Source: Candidatus Eiseniibacteriota bacterium (lineage in GTDB: Bacteria; Eisenbacteria; RBG-16-71-46). Taken from it: DNA of 32,941 nt. Made by a program: the position numbers and the translations under genes. Shown here in pieces: positions 26,101 to 32,723 of the stretch (positions within the stretch are counted from its first letter, which is position 1; the number at the start of each line of letters is the position of its first letter). The DNA is taken from contig JACRPT010000096.1 in the NCBI GenBank assembly GCA_016223045.1, forward strand, positions 25,596-58,536, written 5' to 3'. Under the pieces are notes generated by a model that was not told the DNA's origin, ran no database searches, and was given only the letters and a program-made list of their open reading frames with translations.

Positions 26101-26714
26101 ACACGAAGAAGCGGGAGCGCTGGCAGTTCCTCACCAGGCAGCGTGAGGACCTGGTCAGCGCGAAGGCGCAGCTGCTCGAGGCCATCGAGAAGATCAACGT
26201 CACCGCGAGCCTGCTGTTCCGCGAGACCTTCGAGAAGGTGCAGGTCCACTTCCGCGACATCTTCAGGACGCTGTTCGACGGCGGTGACTCCGAGCTGCGC
26301 ATGCTGGGCGAGGACCCGCTCGAGTGCGAGATCGAGATCGCCGCGAAGCCGCGCGGGAAGCACCTGCAGAGCATCAGCCTGATGTCGGGCGGCGAGCGCG
26401 CGCTCACCGCGATCGCGCTGCTGTTCGCGATCTACCTGGTGAAGCCGTCGCCGTTCTGCCTGCTCGACGAGGTGGACGCGCCGCTCGACGACGCCAACGT
26501 GGAGCGCTTCCTGCGCATGCTCGAGCGCTTCAGCGCGAAGACCCAGTTCGTGGTCATCACGCACAACAAGCGGACCATGGAGGCGGCGCGCGTCCTCTAC
26601 GGCGTCACCATGCAGGAGCTGGGCGTGTCGAAGCTGGTGTCGGTGCGCTTCGACGGGCAGGACGCGACTCCCGGCCGCAACGGGCACGAGCTGGCGGGAG
26701 CGGCGGCGCGGTAG
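23130..26714 (+). CDS. smc: Chromosome segregation ATPase SMC
   Basis: Condensin core subunit that compacts and segregates chromosomes, 1194 aa, full length. The start at 23130 is preceded by a GGAGGGGGA ribosome-binding site and opens with the conserved MFLYRLELQGFKSFVDKTEL-type N-terminus (key part LQGFKSF). Walker A GPNGCGKTN lies at residues 31-39. Two long coiled-coil arms extremely rich in Ala, Arg and Glu (about 170-500 and 670-1000) flank the hinge (about 505-660; GLVGMVSDVVEVPARY, AAAFVLAEDRGALEAG). The C-terminal head has the signature LMSGGERALTAIALLFA (about 1083-1100) and Walker B CLLDEVDAPLDDANV. ScpA/ScpB partners are not in the window. Confidence 0.97.
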   Translation: MFLYRLELQGFKSFVDKTELQFGDGITGVIGPNGCGKTNVSDAIRWVMGEQSAKQLRGDSMEDIIFNGCPSRKPLGMAEVHLTFKNDRGILPTEYSEVTVSRRVFRSGMSEYFLNNTPCRLKDIRDLFFDTGMGSHAYSVIERAMVDNVLSDNSGHRRFLFEEASGITKYKARKKEALNKLDATEGDLTRLNDIVFEIERELRSLARQVGRARKYQRLRDEIRDLDLQLTAGHVESLKVREGEAKEQWQEEAVRREGVTAGLDKLEAALADRKLALLELERELATAQGGLHDREEARTQAEHQVVLLRERAAGLARRADEAAAEAAAKRARLAEVAEREREAQAKRAELCGARGSAQAEAEAAEQALAAVESELRRRREVATDRQQLSLDLFSAEAEKRSACERILSRQAALAERRDAARARQAELEARLAELERAAAAGAERRAVLEGDLARSRAALAEADQGIAALDHELAETATLLGGLKQQSAAAESRLNTLLELKRNFEGVSEGVKALLGGEARAPGLVGMVSDVVEVPARYLDALEASLGEAAAFVLAEDRGALEAGLERLRALESGRATLVDLASLAAGPLHDVPAGPGVVGRASDLVRCEERYRALVERLLGAVVVVENRPAAARLAAQSEAGLRFVSVDGEVWERGRVRAGSARNLSGLLHREAEIRELAGRNAERALAVEALEREREGLDARRRDALAGRAVAAAELDARREKLESLARELDSGERERGWAGAEAADRGRETATFEAELETLARALDRAQTELAEYQQQLEHARLQVADLDGAVRQLESRRDEASSRAHAARERLLQLAREEGERATEVARAEETRRELQGGLEARGEEERHARAQVAGIEAEVAGFSAGLTGLLESESSQRERVVDLQTRFHALKEEVQAGEDEARQLRFQQTELGELMHQLELDRVQTHAELERTFERLRTEYAMEVEGWSPAPPPDGWDPDEARKRLEELRGRYRSLGPVNLLAVDEYTKKRERWQFLTRQREDLVSAKAQLLEAIEKINVTASLLFRETFEKVQVHFRDIFRTLFDGGDSELRMLGEDPLECEIEIAAKPRGKHLQSISLMSGGERALTAIALLFAIYLVKPSPFCLLDEVDAPLDDANVERFLRMLERFSAKTQFVVITHNKRTMEAARVLYGVTMQELGVSKLVSVRFDGQDATPGRNGHELAGAAAR

Positions 26715-26780
26715 TCCTCGATGATCGGAACGCGGCTCCCGCCACGCGACGCGCGGCGGGAGTTCGCGTGCGGGGGTGCG

Positions 26781-27698
26781 ATGGGACTCTGGACTCGCTT
26801 CCGCGACGGTCTGCAGCGCACGCGCGAGCGGCTCACCGGGCAGCTCGGCGGCCTGCTCGAGCGCCACGGCGCGGTGGACGCCGCGACGCTGGCGTGCCTC
26901 GAGGAGGCGGTGCTCTCCGCCGACGTCGGTCCGGCCACGACCGAGCGGCTGCTGGAGCGCGCCCGCGCGCGCCTGCGCGACGCGCCCGCGCTCGACCTGC
27001 GCGGGGCGCTGGAGCAGGCCGCGGCGGGACTGCTCACCGCCGCGCGCTTCGAGCCGGCGGCCGGTCCCGGCGGGCGGATGCCGGAGAAGCCGTGGGTGGC
27101 GCTGCTGGTGGGCGTGAACGGCGTGGGCAAGACCACGCTGGCGGGCAAGCTAGCGGCGCGCTTCGCGCGCGCGGGGCACCCCGCGCTGCTGGTCGCGGCC
27201 GACACCTTCCGCGCCGCGGCCTCCGAGCAGCTCGAGGTGTGGGCGCAGCGCGCGGGCGTCGAGATCCTGCGCGCGCGCGACGGCTCCGACCCGGCCGCGG
27301 TGGTGCACGATGGCCTCACGGCGGCGCGCGCCCGCGGCCTCGACGTCGTGCTGGTGGACACCGCGGGCCGGCTCCACACCCGGCACAACCTGATGGCCGA
27401 GCTCGAGAAGGTGGGCCGGGTGTGCGCGCGCGTCGTGCCGGGCGCGCCGCACCACGTGCTGCTGGTGCTGGACGCCACGCTGGGGCAGAACGGGCTCCAG
27501 CAGGCGCGCGAGTTCCAGCGCGCCGTGCCGATAACCAGTCTCGCGATCACCAAGCTCGACGGGACCGCGCGCGGCGGCGCGGTGCTGGCCATCGCCGACC
27601 AGCTCGGGCTCCCCATCAGCCTGGTGGGACTCGGCGAGGGTCTCGACGACTGGGAGCCGTTCGACCCCGGGGCGTTCGCCCGGGGCCTGTTCGAGTAG
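26781..27698 (+). CDS. ftsY: Signal recognition particle receptor FtsY
   Basis: SRP GTPase that docks ribosome-nascent-chain complexes at the membrane, 305 aa from the preferred ATG at 26781 (MGLWTRFRDGLQRTRERL), an amphipathic start typical of short FtsY. An in-frame ATG at 26721 would add 20 residues without a good ribosome-binding site. The N domain spans 1-100; the G domain has GVNGVGKTTLAGKLA (from 111), DTFRAAASEQL, VDTAGRLHT, TKLDGTARGG and GLGEGLDDWEPFD at the C-terminus. There is no acidic A domain, so membrane targeting probably rests on the N-terminal helix. Directly downstream of smc, a common pairing. Confidence 0.95.
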   Translation: MGLWTRFRDGLQRTRERLTGQLGGLLERHGAVDAATLACLEEAVLSADVGPATTERLLERARARLRDAPALDLRGALEQAAAGLLTAARFEPAAGPGGRMPEKPWVALLVGVNGVGKTTLAGKLAARFARAGHPALLVAADTFRAAASEQLEVWAQRAGVEILRARDGSDPAAVVHDGLTAARARGLDVVLVDTAGRLHTRHNLMAELEKVGRVCARVVPGAPHHVLLVLDATLGQNGLQQAREFQRAVPITSLAITKLDGTARGGAVLAIADQLGLPISLVGLGEGLDDWEPFDPGAFARGLFE

Positions 27699-27747
27699 CG
27701 CCGGCCGCCCGCACGGATCCGGCCGAGGACACGCGGGAGGGAACCCG

Positions 27748-29223
27748 ATGGCCGTGACGAGCGACCGGCTCACCCCGTTGCAGCGGCGCCTCATCCCGGG
27801 TCTCACCGACCTGCTCTTCTGCGCGTTCGCCCTTACCCAGCTCGGCCGCCGCATCTTCACCGACGGCGACTCGGGCTGGCACCTGTGGGCGGGCGTGGAC
27901 GTGCTCGCGCACGGCCCGCGCGCCATCCCCGACGCGCTCTCGTTCACGCGCGCGGGGCTGCCGTGGCGCGACGTGCAGTGGCTGGGCGACGCGATCCTCG
28001 CGCTGGCGTACCGCCACGCCGGCTACTTCGGCGTCACGCTGCTCGTGAGCCTGGTCTTCGCCGCCACTTTCGCGTGGCTCTACCGCATCCTGAGGCGCGG
28101 GACCGACCACCCCCCGGCGGCCGCCGCCGCCACCCTGCTCGCCGCGCTGGTCGTGCTGCTCTCGCTGCTGGCGCGGCCGCTGGTGTTCTCGTTCCCGCTC
28201 CTGCTCGCGGCCTGGGAGCTGGTGCGGGCGCCGGGGCGCGAGCGGCGCGCGGTCGTGCTGCTGCCGCTCGTCACGGCGCTGTGGGCGAACCTCCACCCGA
28301 CCGCCTTCCTCGCCCCGGCGCTCGCCGCCTTCGCCTTCCTCGCGCTGCGGCGCGACCGGCGGCTCCTGCTGGCCGCGCTGCTGGCGGCGCTCGCGCTCGG
28401 CGCCACGCCCTGGGGCTACGGCTGGCTCGGCGACATCGTGCCGGCCGGCGAGAACCTGCGCTTCTTCGCCGGCATCGACGAGTGGCAGAGCCCGCGCTTC
28501 GGCGAGCCGCGCTTCTGGTTCGTGTTCGCCACCCTGCTGCTGGCGGTGATGGTGCGGCGCCGGGGGCCGCGCCTGGCGGCCGGCGAGGCCGTGCTCGGCG
28601 TGGGTTGCATGGCTGCCGCACTGCTGGCAGCGCGGTTGGGGCCGGTGGCCGCGATCCTGTGGTCGCCGTTCCTGGCACGCGACCTCGCAGCCTGCGCGCG
28701 CGAGCGCGGCGGGTGGCTGGCCGGCCGGATGTGGCGCGCGATGCAGGAGACCCTCGCGCCGTTCGAGCGGGTGTGGAAGCCGGGGCTGTGGCCGGCGCTC
28801 GGCATCGTCGCGTCCCTCGCGCTGGCGCCCCGGCTCGCGCCGCTCTTCCCGGACGCCGCGGGCGGCTTCCCGGCGGAGCTCTATCCGTACCGCGCGATGG
28901 CGGCGGTCGCGCGCCTGGACCCCGGGCCGCGTGTGCTGAACAGCTACCGCTGGGGCGGCTACCTCTCGTGGGTCTACGGTGGCCGCTGGAAGGTGTTCAT
29001 CGACGGCCGCGCCGGCTTCTTCGCCGGCGACGTGCTCGGCGACTACCTGAAGCTCGCGGACCTGTCGCCCGGCTGGGCCGAGGCGCTGGAACGCCGCCAC
29101 CCCGACTGGATCCTGCTCGGGCCCCAAGCCCCGCTCGTGAGCGCCGCGCCCCTCACCGGGCGCTGGCGCGCGGCCTACGCCGACTCGATCGCCGTGGTCC
29201 TGGTCCCGGCCGTGCGCCGCTGA
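27748..29223 (+). CDS. Polytopic GT-C-like membrane protein of unknown substrate
   Basis: Integral membrane protein of 491 aa with about ten hydrophobic helices and a soluble C-terminal domain. The layout resembles polytopic bacterial proteins related to GT-C or mannosyltransferase-like enzymes: an acidic loop DGDSGWHLWAG near residue 38, PWRDVQWLGDAILALAYRHAG, RPLVFSFPLLL, WANLHPTAFLAP, and a C-terminal segment VLNSYRWGGYLSWVYGGRWKVFIDGRAGFF (key parts NSYRWGGYL and VFIDGRA) followed by PDWILLGPQAPL. These are recalled family-like patterns, not a search result. It may transfer sugars from a lipid carrier. A GGGAGGGA ribosome-binding site precedes the ATG. It lies 49 bp after ftsY and is convergent with the next gene. 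Confidence 0.7.
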   Translation: MAVTSDRLTPLQRRLIPGLTDLLFCAFALTQLGRRIFTDGDSGWHLWAGVDVLAHGPRAIPDALSFTRAGLPWRDVQWLGDAILALAYRHAGYFGVTLLVSLVFAATFAWLYRILRRGTDHPPAAAAATLLAALVVLLSLLARPLVFSFPLLLAAWELVRAPGRERRAVVLLPLVTALWANLHPTAFLAPALAAFAFLALRRDRRLLLAALLAALALGATPWGYGWLGDIVPAGENLRFFAGIDEWQSPRFGEPRFWFVFATLLLAVMVRRRGPRLAAGEAVLGVGCMAAALLAARLGPVAAILWSPFLARDLAACARERGGWLAGRMWRAMQETLAPFERVWKPGLWPALGIVASLALAPRLAPLFPDAAGGFPAELYPYRAMAAVARLDPGPRVLNSYRWGGYLSWVYGGRWKVFIDGRAGFFAGDVLGDYLKLADLSPGWAEALERRHPDWILLGPQAPLVSAAPLTGRWRAAYADSIAVVLVPAVRR

Positions 29224-29238
29224 CGGGCACGGCGCGCA

Positions 29239-30171
29239 TCAGCCCGGCTTGCGCGCCGTCGCCCGCGGCTTCGCCGGCGCCGGCTTCGGCGCGGGCGCAG
29301 CGGGTTTGCTCTTCCCGGCGGCGAGTTGTTCGGCGATGGTGCGACGGACACGCTCGGGCACCATGCGCGGGACGAGCCCGCCCCCGAAGTCCACCAGCTC
29401 GGCGGTTCCCAGCGAGTGGTCCATCACGCGCAGCGGGCCCGATTCGCCCGAGCGGCCGATCAGCCAGGTCTTGCGCCACGCGCCGTAGTCGATCTCCTCG
29501 CGCGCGATGTGGGTGAGCGGCACCTGCGGCGTGAGCCAGGTGGTGCGGACCTCGCGGACCTCGGTGTAGAGCGAGCTGTCACGGCTCTGCGCGGTGGCAC
29601 CGGTGCCCTGCTCGATCCTCACCTTCCGGCACGGGAAGGCGCCCTTCACCGTATTCACCGTGTCCGTGCCCAGCGTGTCCACGTTCCAGCGGATGTTGCC
29701 GCCCACCGGCTCGCGCGACTTGAGGCTGGGGGCCGTGCGCTTGTAGATCTGCTCGTCGGGGGTGCCGTTCTCGCGCAGGCCACTGATGGTCTTGCGCATG
29801 TAGAGCTGCAGGTGCGGCACCGCCAGGCTGTCGTCGAAGATGGCGTAGGACATCAGCGTGGCGGTCGCCCGCGGCGGCTGGTCGGGCATCTCGGTCCAGG
29901 TCTCCACCCAGAAGCCGTCCTCGCCCCACCAGTTCTCCTCGCCCGCGATCAGCATGGTCACGGTGTAGTCGTCGATGACACCCAGCTCGCTCTTCGCGCT
30001 GACGTGGTACCTGGTCCAGGCCCCGATCCTCACCTCGGAGCGACCGCTCGTGAAGTCCAGCATGCCGATGCCGTTGATCTGGGTGGCGAGCGGCTGGGCG
30101 TGCGTCGGCGGGGCGGAGATGACGGTGGCGAGCAGGGCGGCCAGGGCGAGATGACGTCGGGTACGGCTCAT
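29239..30171 (-). CDS. Secreted protein of unknown function
   Basis: Predicted exported protein, 310 aa. The start at 30171 is supported by GAGAGGGA just upstream and a clear signal peptide (SRTRRHLALAALLATVIS, cleavage near THAQ). The mature part is beta-rich with many Trp/Tyr residues (IGAWTRYHVSAKSE, EENWWGEDGFWVETWTEMP, YGAWRKTWLIGRSG) and one Cys in FPCRKVRIEQG. The last 25 or so residues are a low-complexity Lys/Pro/Ala tail (KPAAPAPKPAPAKPRATA), perhaps a cell-wall or polyanion contact. No family was recognised. A promoter-like GATAAT lies about 70 nt upstream. Convergent with the GT-C-like gene, divergent from radC. Confidence 0.75.
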   Translation of the reverse strand: MSRTRRHLALAALLATVISAPPTHAQPLATQINGIGMLDFTSGRSEVRIGAWTRYHVSAKSELGVIDDYTVTMLIAGEENWWGEDGFWVETWTEMPDQPPRATATLMSYAIFDDSLAVPHLQLYMRKTISGLRENGTPDEQIYKRTAPSLKSREPVGGNIRWNVDTLGTDTVNTVKGAFPCRKVRIEQGTGATAQSRDSSLYTEVREVRTTWLTPQVPLTHIAREEIDYGAWRKTWLIGRSGESGPLRVMDHSLGTAELVDFGGGLVPRMVPERVRRTIAEQLAAGKSKPAAPAPKPAPAKPRATARKPG

Positions 30172-30243
30172 GCAATCCCTCTCGATCGTGTTGGGTGTCC
30201 GGGTCGCAGGGCTGAGGAGCGGCCCGGCGGGTCGGGGCCACGC

Positions 30244-30249
30244 ATTATC
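30244..30249 (-). promoter_or_regulatory. Candidate -10 box for the secreted-protein gene
   Basis: On the minus strand GATAAT stands out in very GC-rich DNA about 73 nt before the start codon. The -35 region 17 bp upstream (TTCTCG) matches poorly, so sigma-70 assignment is tentative. Confidence 0.35.
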
Positions 30250-30311
30250 CACGACCCGCCAGCCTGCGAGAAGCCCCTTGTGCCATCGGTCCCGCCCCCG
30301 CGTCGAGCGCC

Positions 30312-31004
30312 ATGAGCCCGCGACCGGATCCCGTGCCCGCCGTGACCCTGCTGCCCGTCGCCCGTGCGCTTCGCCCGCGCGAGAAGCTCCGCGCGCGCGG
30401 CCCCGCCGCGCTCGCGGACGCCGAGCTGCTGGCGCTGGTGCTGGGCTCCGGCAGCGCCGGGCGCAGCGCGCTGCGCATCGGGCGCGCGCTCGCGCGCCGC
30501 AGCCCGGCCGAGCTCGCGGGCTGGTCGAGCGCGCGCTGGCTGCTGGTGCCGGGCGTGGGCCCGGCACGCGCGGCCGCGCTCGCCGCCGCCTTCGAGCTGG
30601 GGCGCCGCGCCGCGGAACGCACGCCCGGTGGAGACGCCATCCGCGGGCCCGAGGACGTGCTCGCGCACGTGCGTGACCTGCCGCGCGCGCGCAAGGAGCA
30701 CTTCGTCGTCCTGCTCCTGAACGCCCGCCACGAGATGCAGGCGCGCGAGACGGTCTCGATCGGCAGCCTCAACGCCTCGATCGTGCACCCGCGTGAGGTG
30801 TTCCAGCCGGCCATCCTGCATTCGGCGGCGAGCGTGGTGCTGGTCCACAACCACCCGAGCGGGGACCCGGAGCCGAGCGAGGAGGACCTGAGCATCACGA
30901 AGCGCCTGGTCCAGGTCGGGGAGCTGGTGGGCATCGGCGTCCTGGACCACGTGATCGTGGCGGCGCGGGGCGTGGTGAGCCTGCGCTCGCGCCAGCTGCT
31001 CTAG
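30312..31004 (+). CDS. radC: RadC-family JAB1/MPN protein
   Basis: Full-length RadC-like protein, 230 aa. The N-terminal helix-hairpin-helix-like region includes RPREKLRARGPAALADAELLALVLGSG and LLVPGVGPARAAALAAAFELGRR. The C-terminal JAB1-like metalloprotein domain has HNHPSGDPEPSEED with predicted zinc ligands His179, His181 and Asp192, plus GVLDHVIVAARGVVSLR. Despite its name, the family has no proven role in DNA repair; roles linked to replication or competence have been proposed. Archease follows 147 bp downstream. Confidence 0.95.
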   Translation: MSPRPDPVPAVTLLPVARALRPREKLRARGPAALADAELLALVLGSGSAGRSALRIGRALARRSPAELAGWSSARWLLVPGVGPARAAALAAAFELGRRAAERTPGGDAIRGPEDVLAHVRDLPRARKEHFVVLLLNARHEMQARETVSIGSLNASIVHPREVFQPAILHSAASVVLVHNHPSGDPEPSEEDLSITKRLVQVGELVGIGVLDHVIVAARGVVSLRSRQLL

Positions 31005-31116
31005 ACGCGCCACGAGGCCCACGAGCGCCGGCCGGGCACGACCGACTCCGGCCTTCCGCCGACCGCGCGCCCGCGTTCCCGCAGGCGCCGGATCCGCGCG
31101 GGCCCGCACTCCGCGG

Positions 31117-31145
31117 TTGCGCCGCGCGCCGGGGGGTGGTGTCAT
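31117..31145 (+). promoter_or_regulatory. Weak candidate leaderless promoter of the archease gene
   Basis: TTGCGC (31117-31122) and TGTCAT (31140-31145) are 17 bp apart, and the -10-like box ends 6 nt before the ATG at 31152. Hexamer matches are moderate; the spacing mirrors that at selA. Confidence 0.28.
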
Positions 31146-31151
31146 CGCGCC

Positions 31152-31571
31152 ATGGACGAGGGCTTCCGCACCTTCGATCACACCGGCGACCTCGGGCTCG
31201 AGGTGTGGGCGGCCACCCCCGAGCGCCTCTACGGGCTCGCCGCCGAGGCCCTGCTCGCGCAGGTCGTGGAGACGCAGGGCGGGGAGGCCGACGAGACCGT
31301 GCGGGTCTCGCTGGCCGGCGAGGACCCCGCCGACCTGCTGGTCCACTGGCTCAACACCGCGCTGCTCGAGGCCGAGCTGCGCCGTGCGGTGTGGACGCGC
31401 GCCGCGGTCCACCGGCTGAGCTCCGTCGGGCTCGAGGCCACGCTCACGGGACCCCGCCGCGACCCCGCAGGCCAGACCTTCCTGCGCGAGGTCAAGGCGG
31501 TTTCCCACCACGGCCTGACCCTCGACCTGGCAGGCCGCCCCTGCCGCTGCCGGCTGGTGCTGGACATCTGA
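31152..31571 (+). CDS. Archease
   Basis: Small cytoplasmic protein of the archease family (PF01951), 139 aa, the usual length. The N-terminus GFRTFDHTGDLGLEVWAATPERLYGLAAEALLA carries the family pattern F-HT-D-G-V with an acidic metal-binding Asp; the middle has DLLVHWLNTALLEAEL; the C-terminus has LREVKAVSHHGLTLDL and ends RLVLDI. Archease is known to activate the RtcB RNA ligase by promoting guanylylation and multiple turnover. No rtcB gene is adjacent here. Confidence 0.92.
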   Translation: MDEGFRTFDHTGDLGLEVWAATPERLYGLAAEALLAQVVETQGGEADETVRVSLAGEDPADLLVHWLNTALLEAELRRAVWTRAAVHRLSSVGLEATLTGPRRDPAGQTFLREVKAVSHHGLTLDLAGRPCRCRLVLDI

Positions 31572-31819
31572 CCCCACGGCGTCGGCATCCTTGACGGGTC
31601 TTCCGCCGGTCCCATGCGGCGCGGCCCGGGCGGCCCACCGCGCCGGGCGGTCATGCTGCGCCAACTCGCTGGCGGCGAGCGCGGTGGCGGTTTCCTGCGG
31701 GCCCGGCCGTCTCGGGGGCACGAATCCTGCGACCGCCCAGGCAGGCTTACCGCATCCTGGCTTCACGGCGTCACCCCCGCGCCCGAGGCCGGACTGACCC
31801 CACACCCAAGGAGCCCCGC
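31572..31819 (+). other. 248-bp intergenic leader before the secreted protein
   Basis: No gene was seen. TTGACG at 31591-31596 is a good -35 match, but no good -10 box follows at 16-18 bp. A 6-bp pairing GGCGGT (31686-31691) with ACCGCC (31732-31737) and a small stem CTCGC-5-GCGAG suggest possible RNA structure. No known riboswitch core was recognised. Confidence 0.3.
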
Positions 31820-32599
31820 ATGCACAACCTTCGCTACCTCATCCCGGCGGCTCTGCTGCTCGCGGGCATCCCGCTCGAGTCCCGCGCCGCGGGCGTCACG
31901 ATCGAGAGCTTCTCCACCATGAGCGCCTTCCAGTCGAGCGCCTTCTACTCGTACGCGACCGGCGGCGCAGGCCTGACCGGCCGCAAGGCCACCGGGGTGC
32001 GCGGCGTGCGGCAGGGGCCGAGCGACGTGCCGGCCGCCTCGGCCGGGGCCGCCAACAACACGACGGTCACGACCGAGGTCCTGACGGCCGCGAAGGACGT
32101 CCCCGACGTGTTCTCGCTCAGCTCGACCGCGTCCTACTACGACAAGAAGTTCGTGTCGGTGGGCACCAGCACCAGCAGCACCAACCCGCCCTACATCACC
32201 CTCGACCTGACGCCGGTCGCGACCGCTTCGGCCGGTGGATACAGCGGCGGCTACGACATCGCGGTCTTCGACCTCGGCAAGAACCTGGCGACCGGCACCG
32301 GGAACCAGAACACCGAGGCCACCATCTTCGACGTCGAGCTCGTGAGCGAGGGTGTGTTCTACAACGTCGGCACCATCACGGCGACGGGGGGCAACTTCAT
32401 CAACGTCATCCTCCTCAACGTGACGGGCATCACCGGCATCCCGGCCTACATCGACGCGATCAAGATCACCGACGTGACCGGCTCGGGCACCTCGGCGAGC
32501 GGCGGCCTCGACGTGGACGGGGCGCTCACGCTCAACGTCTACACCGCCACCGCGGCCGTTCCCACCAGCTGGGGCCGGCTCAAGGTGCTCTACAAGTAG
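31820..32599 (+). CDS. Secreted protein of unknown function with WGRLKVLYK-type C-terminus
   Basis: Predicted exported protein, 259 aa, with AGGAG placed 7 nt before the ATG. The signal peptide runs to about SRAAG (residue 25). The mature protein is rich in Ser, Thr, Gly, Ala and Val and poor in charge, with no Cys, suggesting a beta-strand-rich surface or extracellular domain: TLDLTPVATASAGGYSGGYDIAVFDLG, EATIFDVELVSEGVFYNVGTITATGG and AYIDAIKITDVTGSG. It resembles lectin- or PEP-CTERM-associated beta domains in texture, but no sorting signal was seen. The C-terminus VPTSWGRLKVLYK looks like a short conserved end motif. Function unknown. Confidence 0.75.
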   Translation: MHNLRYLIPAALLLAGIPLESRAAGVTIESFSTMSAFQSSAFYSYATGGAGLTGRKATGVRGVRQGPSDVPAASAGAANNTTVTTEVLTAAKDVPDVFSLSSTASYYDKKFVSVGTSTSSTNPPYITLDLTPVATASAGGYSGGYDIAVFDLGKNLATGTGNQNTEATIFDVELVSEGVFYNVGTITATGGNFINVILLNVTGITGIPAYIDAIKITDVTGSGTSASGGLDVDGALTLNVYTATAAVPTSWGRLKVLYK

Positions 32600-32636
32600 T
32601 CGAGCCCCCCGCGGCGTCCGCCCTGGACGCTCCCCC

Positions 32637-32670
32637 GGGCCCGCGCTTCCCCTGGCGCGGGCCCTTCGCG
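32637..32670 (+). terminator. Strong hairpin, probable intrinsic terminator
   Basis: A perfect 10-bp stem GGGCCCGCGC-8-GCGCGGGCCC, followed by TTCGCGTCT, lies 38 bp after the secreted-protein stop. The T-run is weak, but the stem is the strongest in this part of the window. It also faces the end of the convergent ComM-like gene, so it may act in both directions. Confidence 0.6.
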
Positions 32671-32723
32671 TCTCACGCGCCGGCGCTGCGGCCGGGCCCG
32701 GCGCCAGCCCGGTCGTCCGGGCT

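Noticed and set aside
23001-26867. Very long open frame on the minus strand opposite smc
   Set aside because: It mirrors a complete, well-conserved SMC gene. Open antisense frames are expected at this GC content, and its product has no family features, only Leu/Arg/Ala-rich low complexity.
28672-28690. TGGCACG-type sigma-54 element inside the GT-C-like gene
   Set aside because: The -12 half is TCGC rather than TTGC and it lies inside a coding region with no gene start downstream.
31030-31053. GGCCGG-12-CCGGCC inverted repeat after radC as a terminator
   Set aside because: The stem is short, the loop long and there is no T-run; in DNA this GC-rich such a pairing is expected by chance.
31572-31819. 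Possible cyclic-di-GMP or other known riboswitch before the secreted protein
   Set aside because: A segment loosely resembles the 3' part of such a switch, but the conserved core sequences are not present.
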